A stretch of 64,000 bases of DNA from contig CANJKZ010000431.1 in NCBI GenBank assembly GCA_947471745.1, forward strand, positions 620,001-684,000. The letters are read 5' to 3'. A program made the position numbers and the translations under genes. This stretch comes from Closterium sp. Naga37s-1. Lineage: Eukaryota > Streptophyta > Zygnematophyceae > Desmidiales > Closteriaceae. Within the stretch, counting starts at the first letter, position 1. Every line of letters begins with the position of its first letter. Below the pieces are notes generated by a model, which saw nothing but the letters and a program-made list of their open reading frames with translations, had not been told where the DNA came from and ran no database searches. Positions 10,535 to 21,970 of the stretch are shown one piece after another.

Positions 10535-12111
10535 CTCCCCTTCGCTTCTTGAGTGTCGCTGCTGGTGACGTGGCTTTGTCCAGTCAGCAGCATGCAGTAC
10601 TCGAACTTCTGCTTCCCGAGCTTCTTGGTCAAGTAATCAGCTGCCATCTCGGACGTGGGACAGTAAGACAGCTCAAGTCTCCCCTTCTCGATCTCGTCCT
10701 TTACGAAGAAATATCGTAGGGCGATATGCTTCGTCTTGTTCGCAAATCCGTTTTTGTTGGCTATGCGAATTGCTGACTGGTTGTCGCAGAACAAGGAGAA
10801 GCTGGGTAACTGAGCCAGCTTCGCCTCCTCCAGAAGTTCGCGAAGGTACAGTCCTTCCTTGGTGGCTGAGCAGAGTGCGATATATTCAGCTTCAGCTGAA
10901 GAGAGAGCGATTAATTCCCGTTTGCTCAACTGCCAGGAGATGGGTCCGATAGGCTCGAAGCGATAGATGTAGCCGGTGCGTGAGCGTCTGTTGTCGGAGT
11001 CGCCGGCGTGATCGGCGTCGACGTAGCCGATTAGTTTAGGTGTCGTAGTCCCGTTCTTGTGGTAGGTTAGACCGACGGTTGAAGTGCTGACGAGGTAGTG
11101 GAGAGCACGGTCGAGTTCCGCCATGTGTTCTACTTCACGTTTCTTGAGGTAGGTCGCGAGTTGACTTGCGGAGTACGATAGGTCCGGACGGCAAGTGACA
11201 GCTGCGAAGAGGAGGCATCCCAGCTTTCTCTGGTAGTCGCGTATGCCGGCGGGTTTTAGTGGAGCGGATCCTTCCTTGTTATTTCCTGCCGAGTAGCGGT
11301 ATGGCGTAGAGATGGTGGTCGGTGTGAGTGCGAAGCGTTTGGCGATGGTGTCGGCGTATTTTGCGGCGTTGAGGTAGATCGCGTTTTCTTCTTCCTGGAT
11401 GTTGAGGCTGAGATACTGCGTGACAGTGGACGAGACTGTGAGCGTGAGATCCTTCTGTAGTTCCCCTTCGAACCAGGTGGTGACGTTGTTGGTCGAGCCG
11501 ATGTAGAGTAAATCGTCCACGTAGACGATCAGTAGGATGTAGTCGGTGCCCTTTGTGAGCCGATACATGCCCTGGTCGTGAGGTAGTTGGCGGAATCCAA
11601 TGCGAATAAGTCTTGCGTGCAGATTCTGCTGCCACAGCCTTAGAGCTTGTTTGATGTCGTACAGGGATTTTTGCAGCTGACAGACTTGGTTAGGTTCTCC
11701 GTGGGAGCCGTGTGGGAGTTCGACGAAGATTTCGGCGTCAACAGGTGCGTAGAGGAATGCGTTGGCGACGTCGATTTGCCGCTGTTTCCTTTTCTTCATG
11801 GCGGCGATCGCGAGGAGAATTCGTAGTGAGGTGTGTCGGCTGACCGGGGCGAATGTCTCGGTGAAGTCGCGTCCGTGCTCTTGGTCGAAGCCGCGTACGA
11901 CCCAGCGCGCCTTAAACTTGTCGATGGTGCCGTCTGCCTTTGTCTTCACACGGAAGACCCACTTCCCGGTGAGTACTGTCTTGTTTCGTGCCACGCCAAT
12001 AGGGACGACTTTCCAGGTGTTGCGTTCCTTCAGTGCTTTCAGTTCCTTGTCCATGGCTTCACGCCATTTTTCCCTATGCTTCCCCCCCAGAGCCTGCTGA
12101 ACTGTGGCAGG

Positions 12112-12454
12112 TGTCAGAATCCCAGTCACTAGACCATTGGGATAGAAGGGCTTGTTAAGTAGCGGGTCAGTGCGCCCATAACCCCCCAGGACAACGAGCC
12201 TGTAACCCTTCCCTAGGATCAATCGGGGATCACCAGTGGACCTCTGACACCCCCCCGCACTGGGATGCCCGAAGTGCACACACTGGGATTCGAACCCGAG
12301 ACCTTCGCTCTGATAACGTCAGAATCCCAGTCACTAGACCATTGGGATAGAAGGGCTTGTTAAGTAGCGGGTCAGTGCGCCCATAACCCCCCAGGACAAC
12401 GAGCCTGTAACCCTTCCCTAGGATCAATCGGGGATCACCAGTGGACCTCTGACA
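12112..12454 (-). mobile_element. TRIM miniature LTR element, copy 1 (in Copia A)
   Basis: Two direct repeats of about 138 bp (TGTCAGA...CTGACA on its own strand) flank a roughly 70-bp internal segment with primer-binding-site remnants and a GGTTCGAATCC motif. A 5-bp target duplication GCAGG lies at 12107-12111 and 12455-12459. There is no coding capacity. It sits between the integrase and RT regions of Copia A. Confidence 0.85.
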
Positions 12455-13349
12455 GCAGGCTCCTTAGGAATCTCCGTGCCGTGGACCGCGGTGACGAGGC
12501 CGAGTATCTGGAGGCCACTCTGTGTGTAGCGGGGGAGAGTTGTGTCCGCGGGATAAGCTGCTTCGTCACCTACTTCTGGGTCAGGTATGAAGTTGGGCCC
12601 TATGCGTTCTGCTTCGTTGGTGTTGACTTCTGCAGGTGTAACGTAACCGTTGTCGGCGAAGTGGTAAAATACGTCGGCGTTGGCGCTTTCGCGAGGATTT
12701 TTGTCATCCATTGGGAAGTCGACGGAGCAGTAAGGGAGAGGTCCGGCTTCCTCCGAGGCTTCATCCACGTTCTGCTCGTCCCAGTCAGCTTCGTCTGTTG
12801 CCGAGGCGAAGTGTCGGTCACCACGGAAGCCACCTGTGGGGTCCCGATCTTCTTCCAGGTTGGCAAGATACGTCGAAAGGGTGAGTCGTTCGTAGAAAAT
12901 GAAATCACGTGCTGCTACTGTTTCTTTGGAGTGGACGTCGAAAATCTTCCACGCGTTGTAATTTCTTTCGATGCCCAGGTGTAGTCCCCACTGTGCGCGT
13001 TGGGAAAATCGGCCGGCTCGTGCAGATGGGGGTCGGTACTGTACCATGCAGCCGAAAACTCTTAACATTTTTGTGCTGCCCTGCTTTCCTGTCCACAGCA
13101 GATGCGGTGATGCGTTGTTCGGGAGCGATGATGACGAGAGCAAGTTGTGCAGCATGACAGCGTGGTCCATTGCTTCGGGCCACTGGTGGTTGGGCAGTCG
13201 CATACCCCGTAGCAGCTTGCGCATGGTGTTCTGGAGAGTCCTGTTCATCCTTTCTGCTATGCCTTGCTGCTGGTGAGCGTAGGGAAGAGAGATGAGCCTC
13301 TTGATTCCTCTTTCTGCCAAGTACTGCTTGAACCTCTGTGAGGTGTATT

Positions 13350-13483
13350 TGTCAAACATATATTTACTATAGTCGGTCTAGGCTGTAGTGGGGTAGTCCT
13401 TAGAGGGTACAACACTTATGTGTTTCCTACTTGTACCCTTCTCATTTCCTAATTCCATCATTCTTTCGTCTATCATTCTCACA
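13350..13483 (+). repeat. 5' LTR of Copia B
   Basis: Short LTR beginning TGTCAAACATAT and ending ATTCTCACA, followed at once by the primer-binding site. Confidence 0.93.
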
Positions 13484-13599
13484 TGGTATAGAGCTAGTTT
13501 CGAGATTTTTTTTAAGGGCCCACCACTGAAATTTCTCCCCTGCCTACTTGCCGCGCGCTTCGCACCTTCCCTTCGAGGCCCGTCACGGCCCCTGCGCCC

Positions 13600-14850
13600 G
13601 CCCTTAGAGCCTGCGCCCGCCCCGTAAGGCCCCTTAAGGCCTCGTTAGGCCCCGTAAGGCCCCTTTAGGCCCCGTTTAGGGCGCGGATTAAGGCCCCGTA
13701 AGGCCCCGTTATGCCCCGTAAGGCCCCGTCAGGCCCCGTTCGGCCCCGTTTAAGGCCCCGTTAGGCCCCGACAGGCCCCGTTAGAGGCCCCGTACGGCCC
13801 CGTCAGGCCCCGTTAGAGGCCCCGTACGGCCCCGTCAGGCCCCGTTTGGCCCCGTTTAGGGCGCGGATTAAGGCCCCGTTAGCCCCGTAAGGCCCCGTCA
13901 GGCCCCGTTCGGCCCCGTTTAAGGCCCCGTTAGGCCCCGACAGGCCCCGTAAGAGGCCCCGTACGGCCCCGTCAGGCCCCGTTAGAGGCCCAGTACGGCC
14001 TCGTCAGGCCCCAGTTGGCCCCGTTTAAGGCCCCGTAAGGCCCTTCAGGCCCCGTTATAGGCCCCGCACGGCCCCGTTATAGGCCCCGTACGGCCCCGTT
14101 ATAGGCCCCGTCAGGCCCCGTTATAGGCCCCGTTCGGCCCCGTTATAGGCCTCGTCAGGCCCCGTTATAGGCCCCGTTCGGCCCAGTCATGCCCCGTTAG
14201 AGGCCCCTTCAGGCCCGGCCGGCCGTGCTGCGGCCCTGTCGCAGCTCTTCCCCGACGCTGCCCCGGCCCTGCTCCTGAACTGCCCCGGCCCTGCTTCTGC
14301 ACTGCCCCGGCCCTGCTCCTGACCTGCCCCTGAACTGCCCCGGCCCTGGCCCGGCTCTGCCCAGGCCCTGCCCCGGCCCTGCCCCGGCTCTGCCCCGGCC
14401 CTGCCCCTGAACTACCCCGGCCCTGCTTCTGCACTGCCCCGGCCCTGCTCCTGAACTGCCCCGGCTCTGCCCCGGCCCTGCCCCGGCCCTGCCCCTGAAC
14501 TGGCCCGGCCCTGGCCCGGCTCTGCCCTGGCCCTGCCCCGGCCCTGCTCCTGAACTGCCCCGGCCTTGCCCCGGCCCTGCTCCTGAACTGCCCCGGCCCT
14601 GCCCCGGCCCTGCTTCTGCACTGCCCCGGCCCTGCTCCTGAACTGCCCCGGCTCTGCCCCGGCCCTGCCCCGGCCCTGCCCCTGAACTTCCCCGGCCCTG
14701 GCCCGGCTCTGCCCTGGCCCTGCCCCGGCCCTGCTCCTGAACTGCCCCGGCCCTGCCCCGGCCCTGCTCCTGAACTGCCCCGGCCCTGCCCCGACCCTGC
14801 TCCTGGACTGCCCCGGCCCTACCCCGGCCCTGCCCCAGCCTCTCCCCTGG
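13600..14850. repeat. GC-rich tandem-repeat leader of Copia B
   Basis: Two blocks. At about 13.6-14.2 kb, units of about 10-16 bp are built on GGCCCCGT(T/C)A. At about 14.23-14.85 kb, units are built on GCCCCGGCCCTG and CTCCTGAACT. The blocks lie between the primer site and gag, where most Copia elements have a short leader. The second block is open on the opposite strand as a Gly/Ala/Gln/Arg repeat, which I treat as fortuitous. Confidence 0.85.
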
Positions 14851-17800
14851 TAAGAGCGCCGCGCTGCCGAGCCACACCGCCCTGCCGAGCTGCGCCGCCC
14901 TACCTAGCCTGCTTAGCCGAGTTCCACTGCTGCTACTGCTAGCCTGCTGCTTCTCCTGTCATGGCTAGTCTCAATGTTCTTACCTTTGATGCTGAGGGTC
15001 GGGCTGTTGACTTTGAGGTCTGGCTAGATGATCTGCAGCTTTTCCTACAGTGCGATAGCAAGGATGGTCTCTCACTGTTCGATCTCACTTCTGGCGCCTC
15101 TACTGCCCCTACTGCTGATGCTGACAGTACTGTTCGCTCGCAGTGGCTCACGCGCGATGCTGCTGCTCGTCTTGCTGTGCGCAACCACCTGCCGTCTACT
15201 GAGCGCGCACACTTTAGTCAGTACAAGAGTGCTAGGGCTCTGTACGACGCTGTAGTTGCACGCTACTCCTCCCCTGCCACTGCTGCCCTCAGCCGCCTCA
15301 TGCTACCGTACCTTTTCCCTGACCTTGCTGCCTTTGCCACTGTCGCTGACCTAGTTGCTCACCTTCGCACTAGTGACGCCCACTACCGCGCTGCCCTTCC
15401 CACTGAGTTCTGTGCCAAGAACCCCCCCCCCCATGTACATCACCCTTTACTACCTAGTCACCCGCCTCCCTGACTCTCTTTCTTCAGTCAGGGACCACTT
15501 TCTCTCCCTTTGCCCCACCGAGCTGACTGTCGACTTGCTAGAGGAGCGCCTTGCTGCAGCTGAGAAGAGTATCTTAGCTGTTGGTGCTTCTCGCGGTGAC
15601 CGTCGCACCCCCTTCTTTGAGGGGTGTTCCCCTGTCCCCCTTCTCCCCTCTGTTGCCTCTGCTGCTGCTGTCGACCTCGTTGGCACTGAGGAGGTCGGCG
15701 CTGCGTCTGCCCCTAGTGGGCGACGCCGCACTGGCAAGGGCAAGGGAAGCAGGGGTGGTGGTGGGGGCGGTGGAGGCAGCGGTGGAGGAGGTGGAGGAGG
15801 TGGAGGTGGTGGTGGGGGTGGTTCCGGGAGTGGGGGCGTAGGTGGCGGCAGTGGCGGCCGTGGCGGCGGTGGTGGAGGAGGTGGCGGCGGCGGCGGCGGT
15901 GGTGGAGGTAACGGAGGAGGTGGTGCTGGTCGCGGTGCGGCCACGCAGCGTGGAGGCCTTGGTGGCAGCCAGCGTCCGCAGCAGCTGCGCACCCGTGAGA
16001 CCCCGTCTGTTCAGCAGCTTCGTGAGTGGTACACTGGACGTGGGAGGTCTGGGGGTGCAGGTCCCTGCGCGTACGTTCTTCGCACCGGCACTCGTAGTGG
16101 GGAGGTGTGTGGTCTCCCACACACCACGCAGCGCTGCTTTGGCCGCTTGACTGACGCTTGGCGTACCCAGTTTCCTGACGCTGTTGATCTTCCTCGTTGG
16201 CATGATCTGCTTCTGCAGAATGTGCCTATCTTTGATCTAGATTTTGATGCTATCCTTGCAGCCATGTATGCTCTTGCTGATATTACTGAGGGTGACTGTG
16301 ACCTGCGTGTCCCGCCCGACCCGGGCACTGTGGCTGCTGCTCTAGGTGCTAGTGCGGCTGCTGCTCTAGGTGCTAGTGCGTCTGCTGCTCCAGGTGCTGG
16401 TACGTCTCCTCCCTCTGGTACTGCACCTACTGAGTCCTTTCACACCTTCACACTTGACTCTGGTGCTTCGCGCTCTTTCTTTAGAGACAGCACCACGCTC
16501 ACGCCGCTCCGTCGGCCTGTTGCGGTCTCCCTTGCTGACCCCTCCGGGGGACCAGTCCTTGCACACTCCTCCATGGTTCTACCGTGTCCTGCGGCCCCGT
16601 CGGGCTTGCTGTCGGGACTCCACCTCCCCTCGTTCTCTACGAACTTGATGAGTGGAGCTGACCTCCAGGACGCGTGGGTTGACCAGTTCACCCCTGGAGG
16701 TCAGCGTGTGACCCACTGCACTTGCTCTCGGACGGGCCGCCACCTGGCCACGTTCACCCGTCGGCCAGGGTCGAGTCTGTACACACTGACTACTGCGCCT
16801 CCTCCGGTCCCTGCGTCTGGTCAGGTAGCTGCGTCCAGTCAGGTGTTTGCTGCCGCGTCCAGGTCTAGTCCTGCGTCTGCCCCCTGCTCGTGTCGTCCTC
16901 TGGCGCACGAGACTCTCCTCTGGCACCACCGCCTTGGTCACCCCTCCCTGCCTCGTCTTCGAGGTATGGCCTCCCGTGCTCTTGTCTCTGGACTCCCCAG
17001 GTCCCTCCCTCCCCTTCCTCTGAGGCCTGCCCCCACCTGTGTTCCTTGTGTCGAGGGCCGGCAGCGCGCCGCTCCTCACTCCTCCTCGTTTCCTCCAACT
17101 GAGGCCCCTCTGCAGACTCTTCACATGGACGTGTGGGGCCCAGCCCGCGTTCGTGGACAGGGTCACGAGCGTTACTTCCTGCTGGTCGTTGACGACTACT
17201 CGCGTTACACCACAGTCTTCCCCTTGCGCAGCAAGGGTGAGGTCACTGAGGTGTTGATCGACTGGATCCGCGGTGCTCGTCGCCAGCTTAGTGAGAGTTT
17301 CGGCTCCGACCTTCCTGTTTTGCGTCTGCACTCAGACAGAGGCGGGGAGTTTTCCTCCGACCTTCTGAGAGCCTTCTGTCGTTTGGAGGGCATCCGCCAG
17401 ACGTTCACGCTTCCGGCCTCCCCGCAGCAAAATGGGATTGCTGAGCGCCGCATTGGCATGGTCATGGATGTCGCTCGTACGTCCATGATCCATGCGGCTG
17501 CTCCCCACTTTCTGTGGCCGTTCGCGGTTCAGTACGCTGCGCATCAGATCAACCTTCAGCCTCGTGTCTCCTTGCCGAAGACCACACCTACTATGCGGTG
17601 GACGGGAAAGGTTGGCGATGCGTCCGCGTTCCGTGTCTGGGGATCTCGAGCTTTGGTCCGCGATACTACAGCGGACAAGCTGTCCTCCCGTGCCGTTTCC
17701 TGTGTCTTCCTTGGCTTCCCTCCTGACGCACCCGGGTAGACCCCCTCCCCCCCCAGGGTCCTGCCCCCTCAGGTGTGTCCCAGGTAGACCCTGCCGAGCC

Positions 17801-20800
17801 GGTCGAGGTAGCTGTCGACTCAGGTGCTGCTAGGGGTGCTGACCCTGCGGGTGCGGGGACTGGGGGTGCTGAGACTGGGGGTGCTGAGTCTGGGGGTACA
17901 GAGACTGGGCGTGCTGAGCCTGGGTGTGTGGCGCCTGAGGGTACTGTGTCTGGAGGTGCTGAGCCTGCGCGTGTTGAGTCTGGAGGTGCTCTGGGTGTCC
18001 CGTCGCGGCGGGAGCCCCTCTCTCCACAGCGGCTTCGTGAGTGGTACTCTCGGCGCTGTCGGGTTGCTGCTGGAGGTGCTGCTGGTGCGGGTGCTTCTGG
18101 AGGTGCTGGCGCTGCTGGAGGTGGTGCTGGTGCTGGAGCTGCTGGAGGTGCTGCTGGTGCTGGAGCTAATGGAGGTGCTGCTGGTGCTGGAGGTGCTACT
18201 GGAGCTACTGGAGGTGCTGGCACTGCTGGAGGTGGTGCTGGTGCTGGAGCTGCTGGAGCTGCTGGAGGTGCTGGTGCTGCTGGAGGTGGTGCTGGTGCTG
18301 GAGCTACAGGAGGTGCTGCTAGTGCTGGAGCTGCTGGAGGTGCTGCTAGGACTGGAGACCCTGAGGCTGAGGGTACCGGTTCTGTCTCTGCTGTTTCTCG
18401 AGGCGCTGCGCGGCCGCGGCCGTACTACGTTCCGCTTCTTCAGCAGGTTCTTGGCTCCCCACCTTCTCCTGGTCCTCCTCCTCCTTCCCTGAGTCCACCG
18501 CCTGTCCCGTCTCAGTCGCAGTTACAGCCGGCCTCTCCGCTACCTGGTCCTTCTCCTTACTCTGGTCCGACTAGAGGTCTTACGGAGCGTCGTGAGCCTG
18601 AGTCGCGTCCTGTGTCGCCTGCGTCTCGTTCTACGTCGCCTGTCCGTTCTGTTCGCGCTGGTCGTGTTTCGCGTCCGCGTCTTCCTCCTGTCCCTGGCAC
18701 TCACTCTATGACTCTGCGTCCTTCCACTGCTCCACAGCGTGTCCCTCTGCCCTCTCCTCCTGCGTCCTCTCTTCCTGATGGTCCGGACCCGGAGTCTGAC
18801 TCCCTTCGTGCTGCTAGTCCTACTGTCACGCGCTTTCTGGCCACTGCTGTCACTGACCCCCTGTTTGAGTTCTCTGCTGCGTCTGCTCTTGTTGCTGAGC
18901 TTGTTGACTTTGCTGCAGCCTGTCGCCTAGACTACGCCGCTAGTCTTGTTGCTTAGTCAGTGTCTGTGTCTGTCTGTCCTCCGTCCGTCGGGGGTGAGTG
19001 TGCTCTTGGCACGGACGTCCTTGAGGACAGGCAGGAGGACCTTGAGTGCTTTGCTGCTGCTTCACCTCATCTCGTGTCCATGCTGCTTGCCCCTGAGGGA
19101 GACCCGGATGCACTAGACATCCCGACCCCGCGCTCTTACGCAGAGGCGATAGAGGGTCCCTACTCCTCCCAGTGGCAGGCAGCCATGGACGCAGAGATGG
19201 CTTCCTGGAAGTCCACAGGCACCTACGTAGACGAGGTTCCCCCACCTGGGGCGAACATCGTCAGTGGCATGTGGATCTTCAGGGTGAAGCGACCGCCGGG
19301 TTCTCCGCCTGCCTTCAAGGCGCGTTACGTTGCACGTGGCTTCAGTCAGCGACAGGGAGTTGACTTCTTTCAGACCTTCTCCCCTACCCCGAAGATGACC
19401 ACTCTTCGGGTACTGCTGCACGTTGCTGCTCAGCGTGACTACGAGCTCCACTCGCTTGACTTCAGCACAGCCTTCCTACAGGGTAGCCTGCACGAGGAGA
19501 TCTGGCTGCGCCGCCCACCTGGCTTCACTGGGTCGTTTCCTGCTAGTACCCAGTGGAGCCTCCGGCGGCCAGTCTACGGTCTCCGCCAGGCGCCCCGTGA
19601 GTGGCACGACACGCTCAGGACGACTCTTGCTGCTCTTGGTTTTGCTCCTTCCACTGCTGACCCTTCTCTGTTTCTACGCACTGACGCTACTCTGCCGCCG
19701 TTCTACGTTCTTGTGTACGTAGACGACCTTGTCTTTGCTACTGCTGACACGGAGGCACTCGCCCACGTGAAGTCCGAGCTGCAGAAGAGACACACGTGCA
19801 CAGACCTGGGTGAGCTCACAAGCTATCTTGGCTTGCGGATCACCCGGGACAGAGCACAGCGCACCATTACCTTGACTCAGTCACACATGGTGCAGCAGGT
19901 CCTTCAGCGCTTCGGCTTCACCTACTCCTCGCCACAGTCCACTCCTCTGCCTACCGGTCACTCGCTCTCAGCTCCACCTTCGGACGAGTCCGTAGAGCCG
20001 AGTGGCCCGTATCCAGAGCTTGTGGGCTGCCTCATGTACCTGATGACTTGCACACGACCTGACCTCGCATACCCTCTCAGCCTTCTGGCTCGCTACGTGG
20101 CTCCCGGCAGGCACCGAAAGGTGCACTGGGATGCTGCGAAGAGGGTGTTGCGATACTTGTGCAGTACATCGGGCATGGGGCTCGTGCTTGGAGGACGGGC
20201 TCGAGTTGTCCTCACTGGTCACGCTGACGCCTCCTGGGTTGACGACTTGGCTACGCAGCGGTCGTCACAGGGTTACACCTTCAGCCTTGGCTCCGGTTCT
20301 GTCTCCTGGCGGTCTACCCGCTCTTCTTCTGTTCTCAGCTCCAGTTGTGAGGCTGAGATCTACGCTGGGGCCATGGCTGCACAGGAGCTTCGCTGGCTCA
20401 CCTACCTGCTGACCGACTTGGGAGAGGCGCCTCGTTCTCCTCCAGTTCTGTACGTCGACAACAAGGCCATGCTGGCCTTGTGTCAGGAGCACAGACTGGA
20501 GCACAGAACGAAGCACATTGCTCTGCGCTACTTCCTTGCTCGAGAGTTGCAGCAGCGTGGCCAGCTTCGTCTTGCTTACGTGGCCTCTCAGGCCAACACT
20601 GCTGATGTCTTCACCAAGGCACTTCAGCCTTGTGATCATCAGCGTTTCTGTACTGTGTTAGGCCTTGTACCTACTGTGCCTCACTTGTTGACTTCTTGAC
20701 TCTGCTTGTACTGTACTCTATATACTTATACCTGCATGCTTACACTTGCTAGGTTGTGTTCACTGTATTGTTTGCTTTCCTTTATATAACTCTGCATGTG

Positions 20801-20928
20801 AACTGGCCTTCTGGCCCTTTGCTTGTGCTCAGACTGTGTGGTGACTTTGTGATCCACCCTGAGTTTGCTTTGTCTTTCTTGACTGGTCTTGTGACCCCTT
20901 GTTCTCCCCCACTTTGCCTATGGGGGTG

Positions 20929-21062
20929 TGTCAAACATATATTTACTATAGTCAGTCTAGGCTGTAGTGGGGTAGTCCTTAGAGGGTACAACACTTATGT
21001 GTTTCCTACTTGTACCCTTCTCATTTCCTAATTCCATCATTCTTTCGTCTATCATTCTCACA
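20929..21062 (+). repeat. 3' LTR of Copia B
   Basis: Nearly identical to 13350-13483, preceded by the purine tract and followed by the GTATT target duplication. Confidence 0.93.
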
Positions 21063-21265
21063 GTATTCTCCTCCTCCGTCTGACTGAAAGCTTTTTAGTT
21101 TCACGCCTGATTCTCGTTCTGCTACTGGGAGCCAAGCGACGAAGGCCTCGAAAGCCATGTCCTTGCTCGGAAGGTTAAGGTGCCAAACGTAACGCGTAGC
21201 GGCATCGATGAACGTGATGGTGTAGTTGTATGCTCCTTGTCCAGGTTCGCGATTGTACAGGATGT

Positions 21266-21397
21266 TGTCAAACTTATATATGCTATAGTCTGTTTAGGCT
21301 GTAGTGGGGAATTTCTTAGAGGGTACAACACTTTTGTGTTTCATACTTGTACCCACCTGCTGCCTAGTTCATTCATTCATCTCTCATGATTCTCACA
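21266..21397 (+). repeat. 5' LTR of Copia C
   Basis: Begins TGTCAAACTTATATATGC and ends ATTCTCACA, followed by the TGGTATAGAGC primer site. Confidence 0.93.
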
Positions 21398-21479
21398 TGG
21401 TATAGAGCTGGTTCGAGTTTTTTTTTGGGCCCACCACTAGAAATTTTTTTTTCCTTACCTGCCCGAGGCGCGTGTCGCT

Positions 21480-21970
21480 TTTTTTTCCTAGTAGCGCCCT
21501 CGCGCCTGCCCTTTGAGGCCCTTAGTGGCCCGTCGCGGCCCCTCTTAAGGCCCTTCGCGGCCCCTCTTAAGGCCCTTCGCGGCCCCTATTAAGGCCCTTC
21601 GCGGCCCCTTCTCAGGCCCCTCGCGGCCCCTCTTAAGGTCCTTCACGGCCCCCCTTTAGCGACCCGTCGCGGCCCCCCTTTAGCGACCCGTCGCGGCCCT
21701 TCGCGGCCCCTCTAACGGCCCTTTGCGGCCTCGTCACGGCCCTTCGCGGCCCAGTCACGGCCCTTCGCGGCCCCCCTTAGCGACCCGTCGCGGCCCCGTC
21801 ACGGCCCCGTCACGGCCCTTAGCGGCCCCTTTAGCGACCCGTCGCGGTCCCTTTATCGACCCGTCGCGGCCCCTCGCGGCCCCTCACGGCCCTTCGCGGC
21901 CCCTCTGACGGCCCGTCACAGCCCCTCACGGCCCTTCGCGGCCCCTCTTACGGCCAGTCGCGGCCCCTTC
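21480..21970. repeat. GC-rich tandem-repeat leader of Copia C
   Basis: Degenerate units of GGCCCTTCGC / GGCCCCTCTTAA / GACCCGTCGC fill the leader between the LTR and gag. The sequence differs from the leader of element B but has the same position and style. Confidence 0.8.

Larger units (their letters stand above)
13350..21062 (+). mobile_element. Copia element B (young, nested in Copia A integrase)
   Basis: LTRs of 134 bp at 13350-13483 and 20929-21062 differ at about one site. Target duplication GTATT lies at 13345-13349 and 21063-21067. A TGGTATAGAGC primer site follows the 5' LTR, and a TATGGGGGTG purine tract precedes the 3' LTR. A GC-rich leader of about 1.4 kb of short tandem repeats precedes gag (about 14.96 kb). 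Then come a poly-Gly stretch, protease (DSGAS), GAG-pre-integrase (HHRLGHPSLPRL), integrase (17.1-17.5 kb), a Gly/Ala-rich spacer, RT (YVDDLVFA, about 19.7 kb) and RNase H. It is broken in about three places, yet LTR identity marks it as recent. Confidence 0.93.

Noticed and set aside
14165-14877. Gly/Ala/Gln-rich minus-strand open frames
   Set aside because: They follow the short tandem repeat of the Copia B leader; the period and composition explain the open frame.
15450-16203. Pro-rich and Thr-rich minus-strand frames across the Copia B poly-Gly region (similar ones at 22.8-23.5 kb)
   Set aside because: They are antisense images of Gly codons in the element's polyprotein.
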